Shown here piece after piece: positions 23,082-34,158 of a stretch of 64,000 nucleotides of DNA (positions are counted from its first letter, which is position 1; every line of letters starts with the position of its first letter). Source of the stretch: Paguma larvata (lineage: Eukaryota > Chordata > Mammalia > Carnivora > Viverridae); NCBI GenBank assembly GCA_030068075.1, contig CM057836.1:67121788-67185787 (forward strand), given 5' to 3'. The notes below the pieces were generated by a model. The model was not told the DNA's origin, searched no databases, and saw only the letters and a list, made by a program, of their open reading frames with translations. The position numbers were made by a program, and so were the translations under genes.

Positions 23082-23240
23082 AAAGTCCTTAGAAAAAGTA
23101 TCTACAGTGCTTCTGAAATTTTGATGTTATGTCAGTGTATACTAGTTGTGCAAAGGATCACCAAGCTAAAATTAAAACGAGTAGATATTTGATATTCGTT
23201 TTCTGTGAGCACTTCTTTACTTATCCCACTTCTCTGGCAG

Positions 23241-23375
23241 GATTTCAAAGCTATGCAGTGAAGGCAGAATTTTTCTATCTTGTAGAAGGTACAATGAAAG
23301 AGGAGGAGAGCAGAAGAAATCAATGGAAACTAAAGACAGTTTATAAGAAATATGAGTACATTCAATCTAGACCTG
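23241..23375 (+). CDS. Putative secreted protein, exon 2
   Basis: A 135-base exon (45 codons, phase 1 at both ends) that continues the exon 1 frame without a stop. The acceptor is preceded by a pyrimidine-rich run ending ctctggcag; the donor is CCTG|gtaagt, close to the ideal consensus. It encodes residues 65-109: an aromatic start (F66, Y69, F75, F76, Y77), then the acidic-basic switch KEEESRR (84-90), and a basic, tyrosine-rich end with W93, Y99, Y102 and Y104. There is no cysteine. Helical, amphipathic character is likely but no known domain is recognised. Past the donor the frame stays open to a stop at 23471-23473, so intron retention would add about 32 residues. No later exon is established inside the window. 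Confidence 0.55.
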
Positions 23376-23473
23376 GTAAGTTTGCTCAATTATTCACAGA
23401 TTTTGATTTTAATGTGATTCTATTTACTTTTTCTATCAAAAGTGGACATTTTCGCTGCCATGCTTTCAGATGA

Positions 23474-24063
23474 TATCAGTGGTATACTGACCCATCACAG
23501 GGCGAACGTATCCTAGTGCTCTCGATAGCACAGAGAAGACTCAAAGAAAGGGCGAGCCATTTCCACAGGAGGCTGTGCACAAACCAAAATGTCTCTCTAC
23601 AATATGTAAGAAAGTTAGACTATAGAGACAAGCATAGCATATTAACACTTAATCTTGGGATAAAAGCATAAGAGGTAGGGATGTTGAATATTACACATTA
23701 AGTACACACAATGAATATGTGGTGAATTACACTACAAACTTACTTCAGTATTCCATTGCTCTACTAGGGCTTGTCTGTATCAAAATACGAACTTCATTAA
23801 CCCTGCAGGTGCGTTCAAGCTACCTAATCTATTTTGCTTCTGCATCTTTACAAAAATCAAATTATTCTTGCAACAGATTTAAAGCATCGAACATTTATTC
23901 TGACATATTCATGTTTTTATTTCTTTAAACCTTAAAATGTTGAGATTTGAATAAGACTTTTACTTTTTATGTCTTAGAGGCAATAGACAAATAAATTTAA
24001 CTAACTTCAATTCCCTAATAGAATAATAAGCTCCTTTCCAGTTTGACACTATTTATCACTAAA

Positions 24064-24064
<1 letters not shown>
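23474..24064. other. Putative intron 2, no feature assigned
   Basis: Unique-looking sequence. No downstream exon in phase 1 with good splice sites was recognised. Confidence 0.35.

Positions 24065-24111
<47 letters not shown>
24065..24111. repeat. (GT)n microsatellite
   Basis: About 23 uninterrupted GT dinucleotides. Alternating purine-pyrimidine DNA of this length can adopt Z-form and is usually length-polymorphic. Confidence 0.97.
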
Positions 24112-24115
<4 letters not shown>

Positions 24116-26449
24116 ATTCCATAGTCTGTCCAGATAGACTGGAATTGAAAGGAAAAAAATATTCTATAGCCAGTCTCCCTAACAAAAATGGATTTTTCTA
24201 TATTTGTTTCCTGAATGAGAGGTTAATTATCTTCATTTTCATGTACTTGTAATTTAACATATTAAATTCTGTGTTGAGCACAAGTTGTAGCGACATTATA
24301 TTATTATATCATCTTGTTTGTTGCAACCTGTTCTTGCCACTAAATAATTATATACAAAAGAAGAATGATTCTCCTTCTAATTTATTGATGTGCTGGGGTA
24401 GGACACATTAATAAAAACCAAACTTTCAAAATATGAAGACAGATTGAAAGAATAGAGAAGGGCCAATTGTAAATGGAAATCATCAGTTATTTGTTGAAAT
24501 GATCATTATTTATTTTGAAAAATTTGCTTTTATTTATTTAATTTCCATGTAAATAAGCTTTATAAAACCAGAATTCATATAAGGAAATAAACGGAGAACA
24601 AGCAACACTATACCTTCAAAATACCAGCTATTTCTGTTTTCAGATATTGAAGTAAATCCAATTTAAACTATTTCATACGGATTTACATGCTATGGGCAGA
24701 ATAATTTAAACTTTTTTTCGCTCCAAAAATTGAAATCATTAAAATGCATTTTCCCCAAATTAAAAAAAAGGGTCAATTTACAGCGGATATTTTTATGGTC
24801 ACTTCTCTTTTTGTGTGCTTTTGCCTTGGGAAAAAAATGGAATAGCAAGAATCTAAAAGTAAAAGGTCTTCAGTCTTTTGTAAAAATTTATTTTTGTGAA
24901 TTAAAAGCAAACCTGTCCTATTACCTCAGTGAGAGGTGTTGATATATTCAATTTTAAAAACCAGTATAGAATTCTTATCATTTATATAAAAATGATACAT
25001 TTTATAGTTAATGAATGAATATTGATAAATTATTATAAGTTAGTCTACACGTTATTCAGGTTTCCTCTGTTTTTACCTTTGTTATATTTCTTCTGTTAAT
25101 AATCTCCTTAAGGACACATTACATTTACATAAAGGGTCATTAGACTCTTCTTGGCTGTGACAATTTCTCAGACTTTTCTTCTTTTTGATGACCTTGACTG
25201 TTTTCAAAAGTACTGGGTAGATAACCAGTAGATTGCCCCTCTCTTGGAAGTCGTCTGATGTTTTTCCTATGGTTAGACCAAAGGTATTGATTTTTGAGAG
25301 GAAGGCCACAAAGAGTGCCATTTTCATCACAGTATGGGAAGTGTACACATTCTTACACATGATTTTCATCCTTAATGTTGACCTCGATCATCTTGCTGAA
25401 GTAATGTTTGTCAGTAATGTTTGTCTCCATTGTAAAGCTACTCTTTTTTATCCCCCTTTCTACACTATACTCTTTAGAAAGAATTTGCTATGCACAGCCC
25501 CTATTTAAGAAGCGGAAGTTCATCCTCTCCTTCCTTTAGGATAAGGCATCTCTACAAATTATTTGTAATTCTTCGGCATGGGATATTTGTCTCTTCTCAC
25601 ACATTTATTTATTTACTCAATTGTTCATTTATATACATATGGACTCAAGAGTATTTGATTTCTACCAACTAACTCAATATTACTTTATTATATTGTTTCA
25701 TTTTTCCCAGTTTTGTGTATTGAGAGTTCTTTCAGATAGTTTCTGTGCTCATTTTACTTTCACTCATCAATGTGATTTATTAGTAGTAGTACTTCCTTCC
25801 TTTCTAACACTACAGTATCTTCCATATTTATCTTATATATTTGTATCCCGATCTTAAAATCAGTCATTTCCAAGAAGTTATTCCTTAATTAGATCACACG
25901 ATATTAAAAATCAAACTCTGGATGCTAGGTGTGCTTGTTGCTAGCAGGTTTCATGCTTTTAGTCCATCTCTAATGAAAAAGCAGAGAAGTTTATGGTTCA
26001 TTCATATATACATATCCATATATATTTTTATATGTAAGCATCTGTATCTTTATTAAGTTAAAGATGAGTTCATACTGATATCTCCAACTCTAATCCATTA
26101 CTATATGAATATTCTTGCCTCCTCCCCTCTTTTATTTGTAAATTCTCATTCCCACAAGGAGTAACCTGCCTCCCACTTGTCTGACATTCATTTTTCTGAT
26201 TGTTTAATTCCAGTATACCTATAGTATAAACAGCATCAGAATTGTTAACTTATATCTCCAGTCTGAAACAATTTCATCAATTACAGAACAGTGCTTATGT
26301 GCAATTTCTTATACGTCTAGCCTTACAGACCCCACCCATTTCCAGTTACTTAGGTCAGCCCCCTCTCTCCCTGTCCCCTTCAGTGGAGTTGTTTCCTGTA
26401 TTTATAACAGACTTACATTGTTATGCCACATTCTGAATTTCTCCAGGGG
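24112..26449. other. AT-rich DNA, no gene seen
   Basis: Several open frames of 60-95 codons occur here on both strands, as expected of AT-poor-in-stop stretches, but none shows a domain, signal peptide or paired splice sites. No repeat of confident identity is seen. The section from about 25600 on may include decayed LINE DNA. Confidence 0.4.
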
Positions 26450-27800
26450 TTTATCCAACTTCCTAAATATGTTTTTAATTGCATCTGTTAAAGTTTTGTG
26501 CTGTAACTTGTGAATTTTGACAAATGGATAATGTCTTGTATCCACCATTACCTTGTACAAAATAGTTTCATCTCACTAAGAAATCCATTGTGCTTGACAT
26601 AATCAACTCTCATGTCCTTGCTTTGAACTCTCAGCACCACAGATCTTTCTTACTCTATAGCTTTGCTTTTTCCTTATGTTTGGAAACATACAGTATGTAT
26701 CCTTTTTCATATTGACTTCTTTCACTTAGGAACATGTATTTTAGGTTCATCCATGCCATGTTGTGCCTTGAAAGCTGATTTCTCTTTGTTGCTGAAAAAT
26801 TACACATTGTATGGGTGTACTACAATTTGTTCATTCATTCTTGTTGAAGGATAGCTTGGTTCCTCCCAGTTTTTGACTCTCATAAATAAAGCAGCTACAA
26901 ATCTACGTTGCAGGGTTTTGAGTGGACATTGTAGATCAGTTCAAATATCTAGAAGTAGGATTGCTGGATCATACAAAATTATCATGCTTAACTTTTCTTT
27001 TTTTAATTTTTTTTAAAGTTTATTTATTTTTGAGAGACATAGAGTGAACAGGGGAAGGGCAGAGAGAGAGGGAGACACAGAATCGGAAGCAGGCTCCAGG
27101 CTCTGAGCCTCCAGCACAGAGCCCGACGCGGCTCCAGCACAGAGCCCGACGCGGGGCTCGAACCCACAGACTGCAAGATCATGACCTGAGCCAAGTCGGC
27201 GGCTTAACCGACTGAGCCACCCAGGCGCCCCTGTGCTTAGCTTTTCAAGAGACTATCACACTCTCTTCCAAAGTGGCCATACATTTGCATTCCAACAGCA
27301 ATGAGAGTTTCTCTTCTTCCACATCCTCACCAGCACCAGGTATTATCAGTTTTTTGTTTGTTTGTTTTATTTTTTGTTTTCTGATTGTTTTTTTTTTAAG
27401 ATTTTAACCATTCCAATAGATGTATAGTGGTATCCTACCGACGTTTAATTTGAAGTTCTCTGATTATGAATGATATTGAGCTTCATTTGTCATATGAACA
27501 TTGGCCATCTGTATATCTTCTTTGGTGACATGTCTTTTTAGATCTTCCCCAATTTTTTAACTAAATTGTCTATTTTCTTATTGTTTAGTTTTAAGAGTTC
27601 TTTGTATGTTTTGGATACCAGCCCTATACTTGATATGTGTTTGGCAAATATCTTTTTCCTAGCCTATGACTTATATTGCCATTTTCATAACTATCTTTTT
27701 CAGAGAAGAAGTTATTATATTAGTAAAGCCCAGCTTAACCATTTTTTTCCTGTATGGATCATACTTTTTTTGTCTTTCATCAAGAAGCTTACTGCCATAC
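26450..27800 (-). mobile_element. Old L1 fragment, 3' UTR/ORF2 end, minus strand
   Basis: The plus-strand text 'gttcatccatgccatgttgt', 'ctcataaataaagcagctac', 'agtaggattgctggatcata', 'ttggccatctgtatatcttc', 'gtatgttttggataccagcc' and 'ttggcaaatatctttttcct' is the reverse complement of an L1 3' region and the end of ORF2. A CAN SINE at 27001-27231 interrupts it. Frames are decayed. Confidence 0.8.
27001..27231 (-). mobile_element. CAN SINE with internal 23-bp tandem duplication
   Basis: Reverse-oriented young copy ending 'gccacccaggcgcccc'. Unusually, the segment CTCCAGCACAGAGCCCGACG plus CGG (27109-27131) is repeated immediately and exactly at 27132-27154, giving two perfect tandem units in the middle of the element. 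Target duplications tgcttaacttttc / tgcttagcttttc flank the copy with one mismatch. Confidence 0.95.
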
Positions 27801-28165
27801 AGTGAGATAACATTTAACATATACTAGGTGGCTATAACAATATTAGGGAAAAAATGGAAAATGGAAGGTGTAAAGGGTGAAGCAACTGTGGAAACAGTTT
27901 GTCCATTTCTCAAAAAGTTAGAATTTCATATGACCTACCAATTTCACTTCTAAGTATAAACTGAAAATAATTGAAAATATTTGTATGTACATGTTCATGA
28001 TAGCACTATTTATAACATCTATCAACAGATGAATGGATAAATGAAATTTGATATATCTATACAATGGAATATTATTCACTACTAAAAAAAAAGAAGTACT
28101 AATACAATGTGGATAATTCTAGAAAACATGCAAAGCAAAAAGAGCAAAACACAGAAAGTAATATA
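27801..28165 (+). mobile_element. L1 3' fragment, plus strand
   Basis: The text 'ggaaacagtttgtccatttc', 'gacctaccaatttcacttct', 'atgttcatgatagcactatt', 'aacagatgaatggataaatg' and 'caatggaatattattcacta' is the classic L1 ORF2-end sequence. It abuts the minus-strand L1 at 26450-27800 in a tail-to-head opposed pair. Confidence 0.82.
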
Positions 28166-28624
28166 TTTATAATTACATTTATAATTAACTCTCAACTGTT
28201 GAAGTTTGAGAAAGCTAACTGATATCAGTCTTTTCTTCTTCCTGATTTTAGAACACAAAGATAAAGTTACAAGTAGAGGCCATTTTCCTGATAAGGAAAT
28301 TTCTACTCTCACCATCACATTTTATAACTACTGAGATTGGACTGACTTACTTGGAACCAGTGTGATAGTTTCAATTAAGGAGAGTAGCATTTCTCATGGT
28401 GAAACACTGGGGCCTTCTCTTAGACTGCATAATGGTGCAATAGTGCAGACTAACATGCTGTACATGACCAAAGTTTCAGAAGCAGCAATGACTTATCCAG
28501 ACACTTAAAGGCAGGAGTGGCTATTTACCCAGGTTTGGATTGACTACCCAGAGGGTAAAGGTCAGCTTTCTGAAGAAGCAGGATTGAAGAAAAGAAAGAT
28601 TATACACTACACATCTGTGTTTTC
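28166..28624. other. Intergenic DNA, no feature seen
   Basis: Nothing nameable; frames over it are chance or SINE shadows. Confidence 0.4.
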
Positions 28625-28820
28625 CCGTTTTATTTTTTTTAATATTTATTTTTGAGAGATAGAGCATGCCCAAGGGTGGGGGAGGGGCAGAGAGAGGGTA
28701 TCTAAAGCAGGCTCTGTGCTGACAGCAGAGTACCCCAATGCAGGGCTCAAACTGAGGAACCATAAGGTCATGACCCAAGCTGAAGTAAGAAGCTTAACCC
28801 AATGAGCCATCTAGACACCC
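28625..28820 (-). mobile_element. CAN SINE, older copy
   Basis: Reverse-oriented, ending 'gccatctagacacccc', so the head has several substitutions. The flanks share tctgtgtttt (just left of the element and at about 28825-28834), the likely target duplication. Confidence 0.9.
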
Positions 28821-29009
28821 CTGTTCTGTGTTTTAAAGATGAGGGACAAGATAATTTAATTTCAAGTGGGTCATTCCTCTTCTTGAATAAATTGAATGTA
28901 TGACACAATCCTGACTCTGAATCTCATACTTTGTCCTGGGTAACAACGATGCACTAAGTGCTGCATGTGTCTACAGGAGGAAAGAGGTAGAAAGATTTGC
29001 AAACCAGCA

Positions 29010-29340
29010 GGTGTGTCAATGGAATCTACTTCCTGTTTCTAATACAGCTGCACATGTTTCTGGCAGGCAGCTTGAATTTATGCCCTCAACCTCGGTGATT
29101 TTGTCTTGCTTGGCTCTAGATTCTGGCATGCCTATGCATAAATTGTCAACTTTATTAGAGTTATAAAAGGCCCGAGTGTTAACATCAAGCATGCAGATGC
29201 AGTGCTTGCCTAGCCAAGCACACTTCCTGGACCACCAAAATAGTGCAGCTGCAACCATTGTGTGCCATTAGCAGTGACACTCTGTAAATTTTAATCTGTT
29301 AAACTGTGGCACCATCATAAGTTAATACAAGGTAAACATT
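29010..29340. other. Unique-looking, GC-balanced segment with E-box motifs
   Basis: This stretch stands out as GC-balanced and free of recognised repeats. It has CACATG (29052), several CAGCTG/GCAGCTGC-type motifs and a TTATAAAAGG box at about 29160-29169 on the plus strand. An 80-codon minus frame (29016-29258) crosses it, but without splice support. It could be a conserved non-coding element or a weak promoter; that is inference only. Confidence 0.3.
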
Positions 29341-30189
29341 TGCTGCTTTAAATAGGTAGATGGAAAATTTCTATATATATGCTGATTTTTCTCCCTAGAG
29401 TCTGAGTTATATATTTAAAACCAAAATATTATTTATAAAAAAAAATTCCTGATTTGTAAGTGCTTATTTGGCAATAATTTGGTGACTTCATTTAGCCTGT
29501 GTCCTTTGATTCTTCAAAGTGTCTTGGAAAAAAGTTATTTTGAGGTTAGGACTTCTATTTCTTCTATTTATAATGGATACAGATGTTTGCTGATTCACTA
29601 TACTTGGAGGGAAAATTTGTGGGTCCTCTTTCTTTTGGTTCCTTAAAATTCACTCACAACTGTTCACATCATTCTGTTAAATAGCACCATGAAGAATAGA
29701 ATCAGGCAAGATATAGTAAATTAATATCATTTAATGATAACTATAAATATGATAAGATATCAGTGTCTGACTTTGATAGAGAAACAGTATGTTTCAAACA
29801 CGAATGTTACACTAATTTATTTCAAGTAGTTAGTAAAAAAAACAACTGGTGTTAAGATCACTGAAAAAATAATATTCTTGGCCTGAAGGAAAAAACCTTT
29901 ATAAATTTAGGTGTCATTAAAAGAAATTTGATGTATTAATTGAATATCATGAAGATCTATTATTAGAACATCCTTCTCAAAACTATTTCTTTGAAACATG
30001 GTATGTGTTATTTATATACTATGCCCAGGGGATACAATGGTAAACAAAATATATAGCATCTGTCCTTCCTCCTAGAACTTGTATTCAGTCTACTATGTTT
30101 ATTAAATGTACTTTGAAATTCATAGAGTGTCATTTCTCTAGATATGACTATACTCTCAATCCTCTAAATGAGTAGGGTCTTATTTCTTT
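29341..30189. other. AT-rich DNA, no gene seen
   Basis: No feature beyond a faint ancient-repeat trace near 30010-30100 ('ggggatacaatggtaaacaa'). Confidence 0.4.
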
Positions 30190-30715
30190 GTAAGTTTTCT
30201 ATTGCTGCTCTAATAAATTGCACAAATTTAGTGGCACAAAACAACATACATTTATCTTACAGTTTTGGAGGTCAGAAGTCCTAAAGTCAAGGTGTTAACA
30301 TGCTGTGTCCATTTCGCACACTCAAAGGAACAATCTGTTTTCTTGCCTGCTACCAGTTTCTAGAGGCAGGCTACATTCCTTGTTCTTAAACTTGTGACCT
30401 CCTTCCTCCATTTTCAAAGTCAGAATAAGTATAGCATTTTCAAATTACTGTCTCTCTCTCTTTGTCTCTCTCTCACCTCAGCTTCTATTATCATATCTTT
30501 GTTCTGAATTTGACCCACCTGCCTCCTCTTTTAAGGACCTTTGTGATTGTCTTGATCCCACCATGGCAATTCAGAATAGTCTCCTATTCTGGCTCAAAAG
30601 CCTTAATTTAGTCACAACAGGAAAGCATCTTTTACCATGTAAGGTGGCATATTTTGCAGGTTCTGGATAATGATATAAACATCTTTGACAACCTATTATT
30701 CTGCCTGTCACAACC
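30190..30715 (-). repeat. Ancient LTR/MaLR-like repeat, family uncertain
   Basis: Runs 'ttttctattgctgctctaat', 'gtggcacaaaacaacataca', 'cagttttggaggtcagaagt', 'cttcctccattttcaaagtc', 'aaggacctttgtgattgtct' and 'cctattattctgcctgtcac'. This is the full order of a common ancient mammalian repeat; an LTR origin (MaLR-like, reverse orientation) is my best guess. No coding content. Confidence 0.55.
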
Positions 30716-30987
30716 CCTCTTTACATTAGGGTGACTCGTTCACTTGTAAATTGATAAGCTAATTATATATTACACAGCAAGCAGACAAAAAGTCCAGTTA
30801 TCTAAGTATTTTTCTTAAATATTAAATAATAAGAAATTATATTGAAAAATCTGGATGATGGATTAAGTTTAAATTTTTTTTTATCACAAGTTGGTTGATG
30901 TTTTTATATTTATATATGTTTATTTTCATGGAGTGTATAGCTTTGTGTCCTGAAATGTTAAGGAAAACATGTTTCCAACCTTCTTCT

Positions 30988-31207
30988 CTTTTTTTAATTT
31001 TTTTTTATTTTTGTTTTTATTTGAGAGAGAGAGAGACAGAGCACAAGCAGGGGAGGGGCAGAGAGAGTGGGAAACACAGAGTCAGAAGCAGGCTCCAGGC
31101 TCTGAGTTGTCATCACGGAGCTCGACGCGGGGCCTGAACTCGTGAACTGCGAGATCATGACCTGAGCCAAAGTCGGACGCCCAATCGACTGAACCACCCA
31201 GGTGCTC
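30988..31207 (-). mobile_element. CAN SINE
   Basis: Reverse-oriented copy with GA-rich middle, ending 'gaaccacccaggtgctcc'. The flanks share ccaacctt..tct (about 30976-30988 and 31207-31218). The open frames of 80 and 67 codons over this stretch are SINE shadows. Confidence 0.93.
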
Positions 31208-31389
31208 CCAACCTTATTCTTTAATCTTCATAATCATTGCTTTGTTGTGTGATTGTACCATTTATCTGCTTACATACCTAGATTCCTTTTTTGGGTAGCT
31301 GAGTGTGAATCCAAGGAAACTGAATTACACTCACTACGTCTTTCATTAATAGTGGGTGAATTCAAATTTAAACTAATCATTTTAGTTAT

Positions 31390-31850
31390 CCCTAACTGTG
31401 CTGGTTAATTTCATGTGTCAAATTGGTTGGGTCACAGTGCCCAGATATCTGGTCTAACATTATTCTACATGTTTCTGTAGGATGTTTTTGGACGAGATTT
31501 ACATTTAAATGTGTAGATTTTGAATAAAGTAGATTGCCCACCATAATGTGGATGGGCTTTTATTTAAAGAAATCCAATCAATTGAAGCCCTGAATAGAAC
31601 AAAAGGCTGACACACCGCCCCCCCCCCCCACACCACCTGAGAGAAATTCTGCCCATAGACTGCCTTTGAAATCAAACTGCAGCTCATTCAGAGTCTTTAG
31701 CCTGCTGGTCTCCTCTATTAGATTTTGGACTCACCAAGTCTCCATAATTGTGTAAGCAAATTCCTTAAAATAAGTCTCTTCATATATATTCCCTTCTGGT
31801 TCTATTGCTCTGTAGAACCTTGACTAACATACTAGCTAAGACTAAAGTTA
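31390..31850 (+). repeat. Ancient LTR-like repeat, family not assigned
   Basis: Begins 'tgtgctggttaatttcatgt' 'gtcaaattggttgggtcaca', has 'ataatgtggatgggctttta' and 'tctgcccatagactgccttt', and ends 'tctgtagaaccttgactaac'. It is a well-known dispersed mammalian repeat with LTR-like TG..CA termini and an AATAAG-type signal. A C-run of about 13 lies at 31618-31630. Confidence 0.6.
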
Positions 31851-31904
31851 TTTGTAGTTTTATGGTAACCAGGTTAAACTCTTACAAAATAACGTATTAG
31901 AATT

Positions 31905-32390
31905 ACATCTTTCTAGTTTTCTATTGCTGCAGAGCCACTTATGCCAAAACATAGTCATAAACATTTAATGCCCTATGGTTTCTGTGAATTAAGAATCTGA
32001 AATCAGCTTACCTGACTGGTTTCTAGTTTAGAGTCTTTCATAAAACTGCAACCAGGATGATAGTCAAAGCTGCAATCATTTGAGGACTGACTGGCTTGGA
32101 GTTTCTGACTTTAAATTCACTCAATTGGCTGTGGCAGGGCCTCTTCATATGGTTGCTCAAGGCTTGGCAGCTGGCCTCCCTCTGGCATGCAGTCTAAGAG
32201 ATAGAAAGCAAAGCATACTGCTTTATATCGACTAACATCCTTGTCACATACTAGTATTTTTGCTATATTTATTCATTAGATGTGAGTCACTACACCAGTC
32301 CATACTTAGAGGGAAGGGACTACATAAAGTCGTAAACATCTAACAGATAGAGATCATTGGGACTGTCTTGGAGGCTAGCTATCATACATC
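31905..32390. repeat. Ancient dispersed repeat, family not assigned
   Basis: Opens 'tctagttttctattgctgca' and has 'aatcatttgaggactgactg', 'ggctgtggcagggcctcttc' and 'ggcttggcagctggcctccc'. It belongs to the same broad group as the repeat at 17458 and possibly 53930. Confidence 0.5.
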
Positions 32391-33179
32391 CTTAGAGGAA
32401 TAAAAGGCATAAAATCTTTAATAGTTATGCCCTTTAGTTTACCATATCAATAAGCAGTGGGTTGCAAACCACATCGTGGGGATTAAATCCATCTCAAGGC
32501 TTGTATTTATAAAAATAAAGAAAAAAATTTAAGAAAAATTTTTAAAATTTTTTTAAAAAATTTTTTAAGAAAACATTGTTAAAGGGCTAAAAATAAAAGA
32601 CAAGAACATATGAAAGTAACCATATGTGGCTAGAAAACTTAAAACAGTCACTATCTGGTCCTTTATAGAAAACTTGCCAATTGAACAATATCTAAGGCAA
32701 TGCCAATGTCTTCACAGTTCCCTGAAACAAGTTAAGCAAATATGAATTTGTTAACTATATTATCTTATTTTCATTTATATAATCCAGAGATAAACTTTTG
32801 TTGCTGTTGTTGTTGCTTAAAAATTTTATAATCTCAACTCTCATGAATAATTATGGACACTATTATCAACTCAAAAATGAAACCATTCTCTTTTAGGAGT
32901 CTTTGGTGTTAGTCACACTAGCTCTCATTATTTCTTCAGCAAAGACAACTTAAGAGGGAATAAGCACAAAAGAACCATAATTAATACTGATCTTAAGGTT
33001 TTAGAATTCCTTGTGTATAGCTCAGTCCCTCCCTTTGCCATTCTCTTTTTGGGGTTGTGTTCACAGAGTCTTTTTTGTGTTCATTTCTCAGAACAACTAT
33101 TACACTGTGGATCAAAATTGCTGACTAAGTTTTTATGCCAAAGATATTTATTCCTACATGTTCTAGACATTCCACTATA
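32391..33179. other. AT-rich DNA with A/T inverted repeats
   Basis: Contains a nearly pure A/T stretch at 32521-32568, including the 16-bp palindrome TTAAAAAATTTTTTAA at 32553-32568. No gene. Confidence 0.45.
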
Positions 33180-33500
33180 TAAGATATTTCTCTACTGTAC
33201 AGAAACACAAAGTGAATCAACAAATATTTACTAAAAACAATATGTTAAATATTTTACATACCGTGGAGATCACAAAGAAAAGGCTATCACAGTGAATTCA
33301 TAGGACAATGTGGGAGCAAACCTTTGCAGATGTAACATTTGCCAACAAATAAACCAGTATAGTGAAATACTAAGTCAGTTCTACAGAGAAGAAAAGTATG
33401 GAAAACTTGTTCAGTTGAGTGCTGTACATTTTAAAAGTAGACCATTGTGTGATGTAAATTTAACCTTAAGGTCATGCGAGAACTTTGTCAAAATCCATGA
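33180..33500 (+). repeat. Possible ancient repeat relic
   Basis: 'caacaaatatttactaaaaa', 'tggagatcacaaagaaaagg' and 'acaatgtgggagcaaacctt' resemble the left and middle of an old interspersed repeat. The plus frame of 65 codons here (33310-33507) has no gene support. Identity is weak. Confidence 0.3.
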
Positions 33501-34014
33501 AGATTGAACACATTTTTTTTTTAACAGAATTGGGGCAACGAAAGCTCAATATGTGATTTTGCCTTGTTCAATTTTTATATTTCCTTCAACACCGATGGCC
33601 CAGGATGACTAAAAATTTAAATGTCCCAAATATATTTCTAGCAAGTACCTGGTTATTATTCATATCATAAGAAATCCAACATACGAACTACTGCTTTGAT
33701 GATGTCATGAATATTTTTATATTTTCACCATCCTTAAACAGATGTCCAGCTAAGATGATATAACTGAATTGCTTAGAAATTAAACCCCAGACTGTTTCAG
33801 ATGCAATGAATGAAGCCATGAGAGACTACAGATAGAATGAAACAAGGGATTATTTAAAAAAGTGTTTGCGTATGTCTGTGTGTGTGTGGCATTGTGCATG
33901 TGTATGTACTTAATTCAATTTTAACTCCTATATACAATGATAATATTGCTTTTGTTCAATTCTTTCATAAAACAATAACCCAGACACTATTCATTCTTTT
34001 TAAAATTGTTCTTA
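33501..34014. other. No assignable feature
   Basis: AT-rich, with a short TGTGTG stretch near 33875-33890. Confidence 0.4.
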
Positions 34015-34085
34015 CTCTTTCCCTCCCTCCCTCCCTCTCTCTTCCTCCTTCCTTCTCTCTCTCTTCTCTTCTCTTCTTCTTTCTC

Positions 34086-34149
<64 letters not shown>

Positions 34150-34158
34150 TCCTTCTCT
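34015..34158. repeat. 144-base pure polypyrimidine tract with (TTTC)n core
   Basis: Every base from 34015 to 34158 is C or T. It begins with (CCCT)n, passes through CTCTT units and ends in about 18 TTTC repeats (about 34085-34152). It explains the two Phe/Leu/Ser-rich plus frames here, which are not genes. Mirror symmetry favours H-DNA. Confidence 0.96.

Noticed and set aside
24043..24252. Frame with repeated Cys-Val
   Set aside because: It is the translation of the (GT)n tract.
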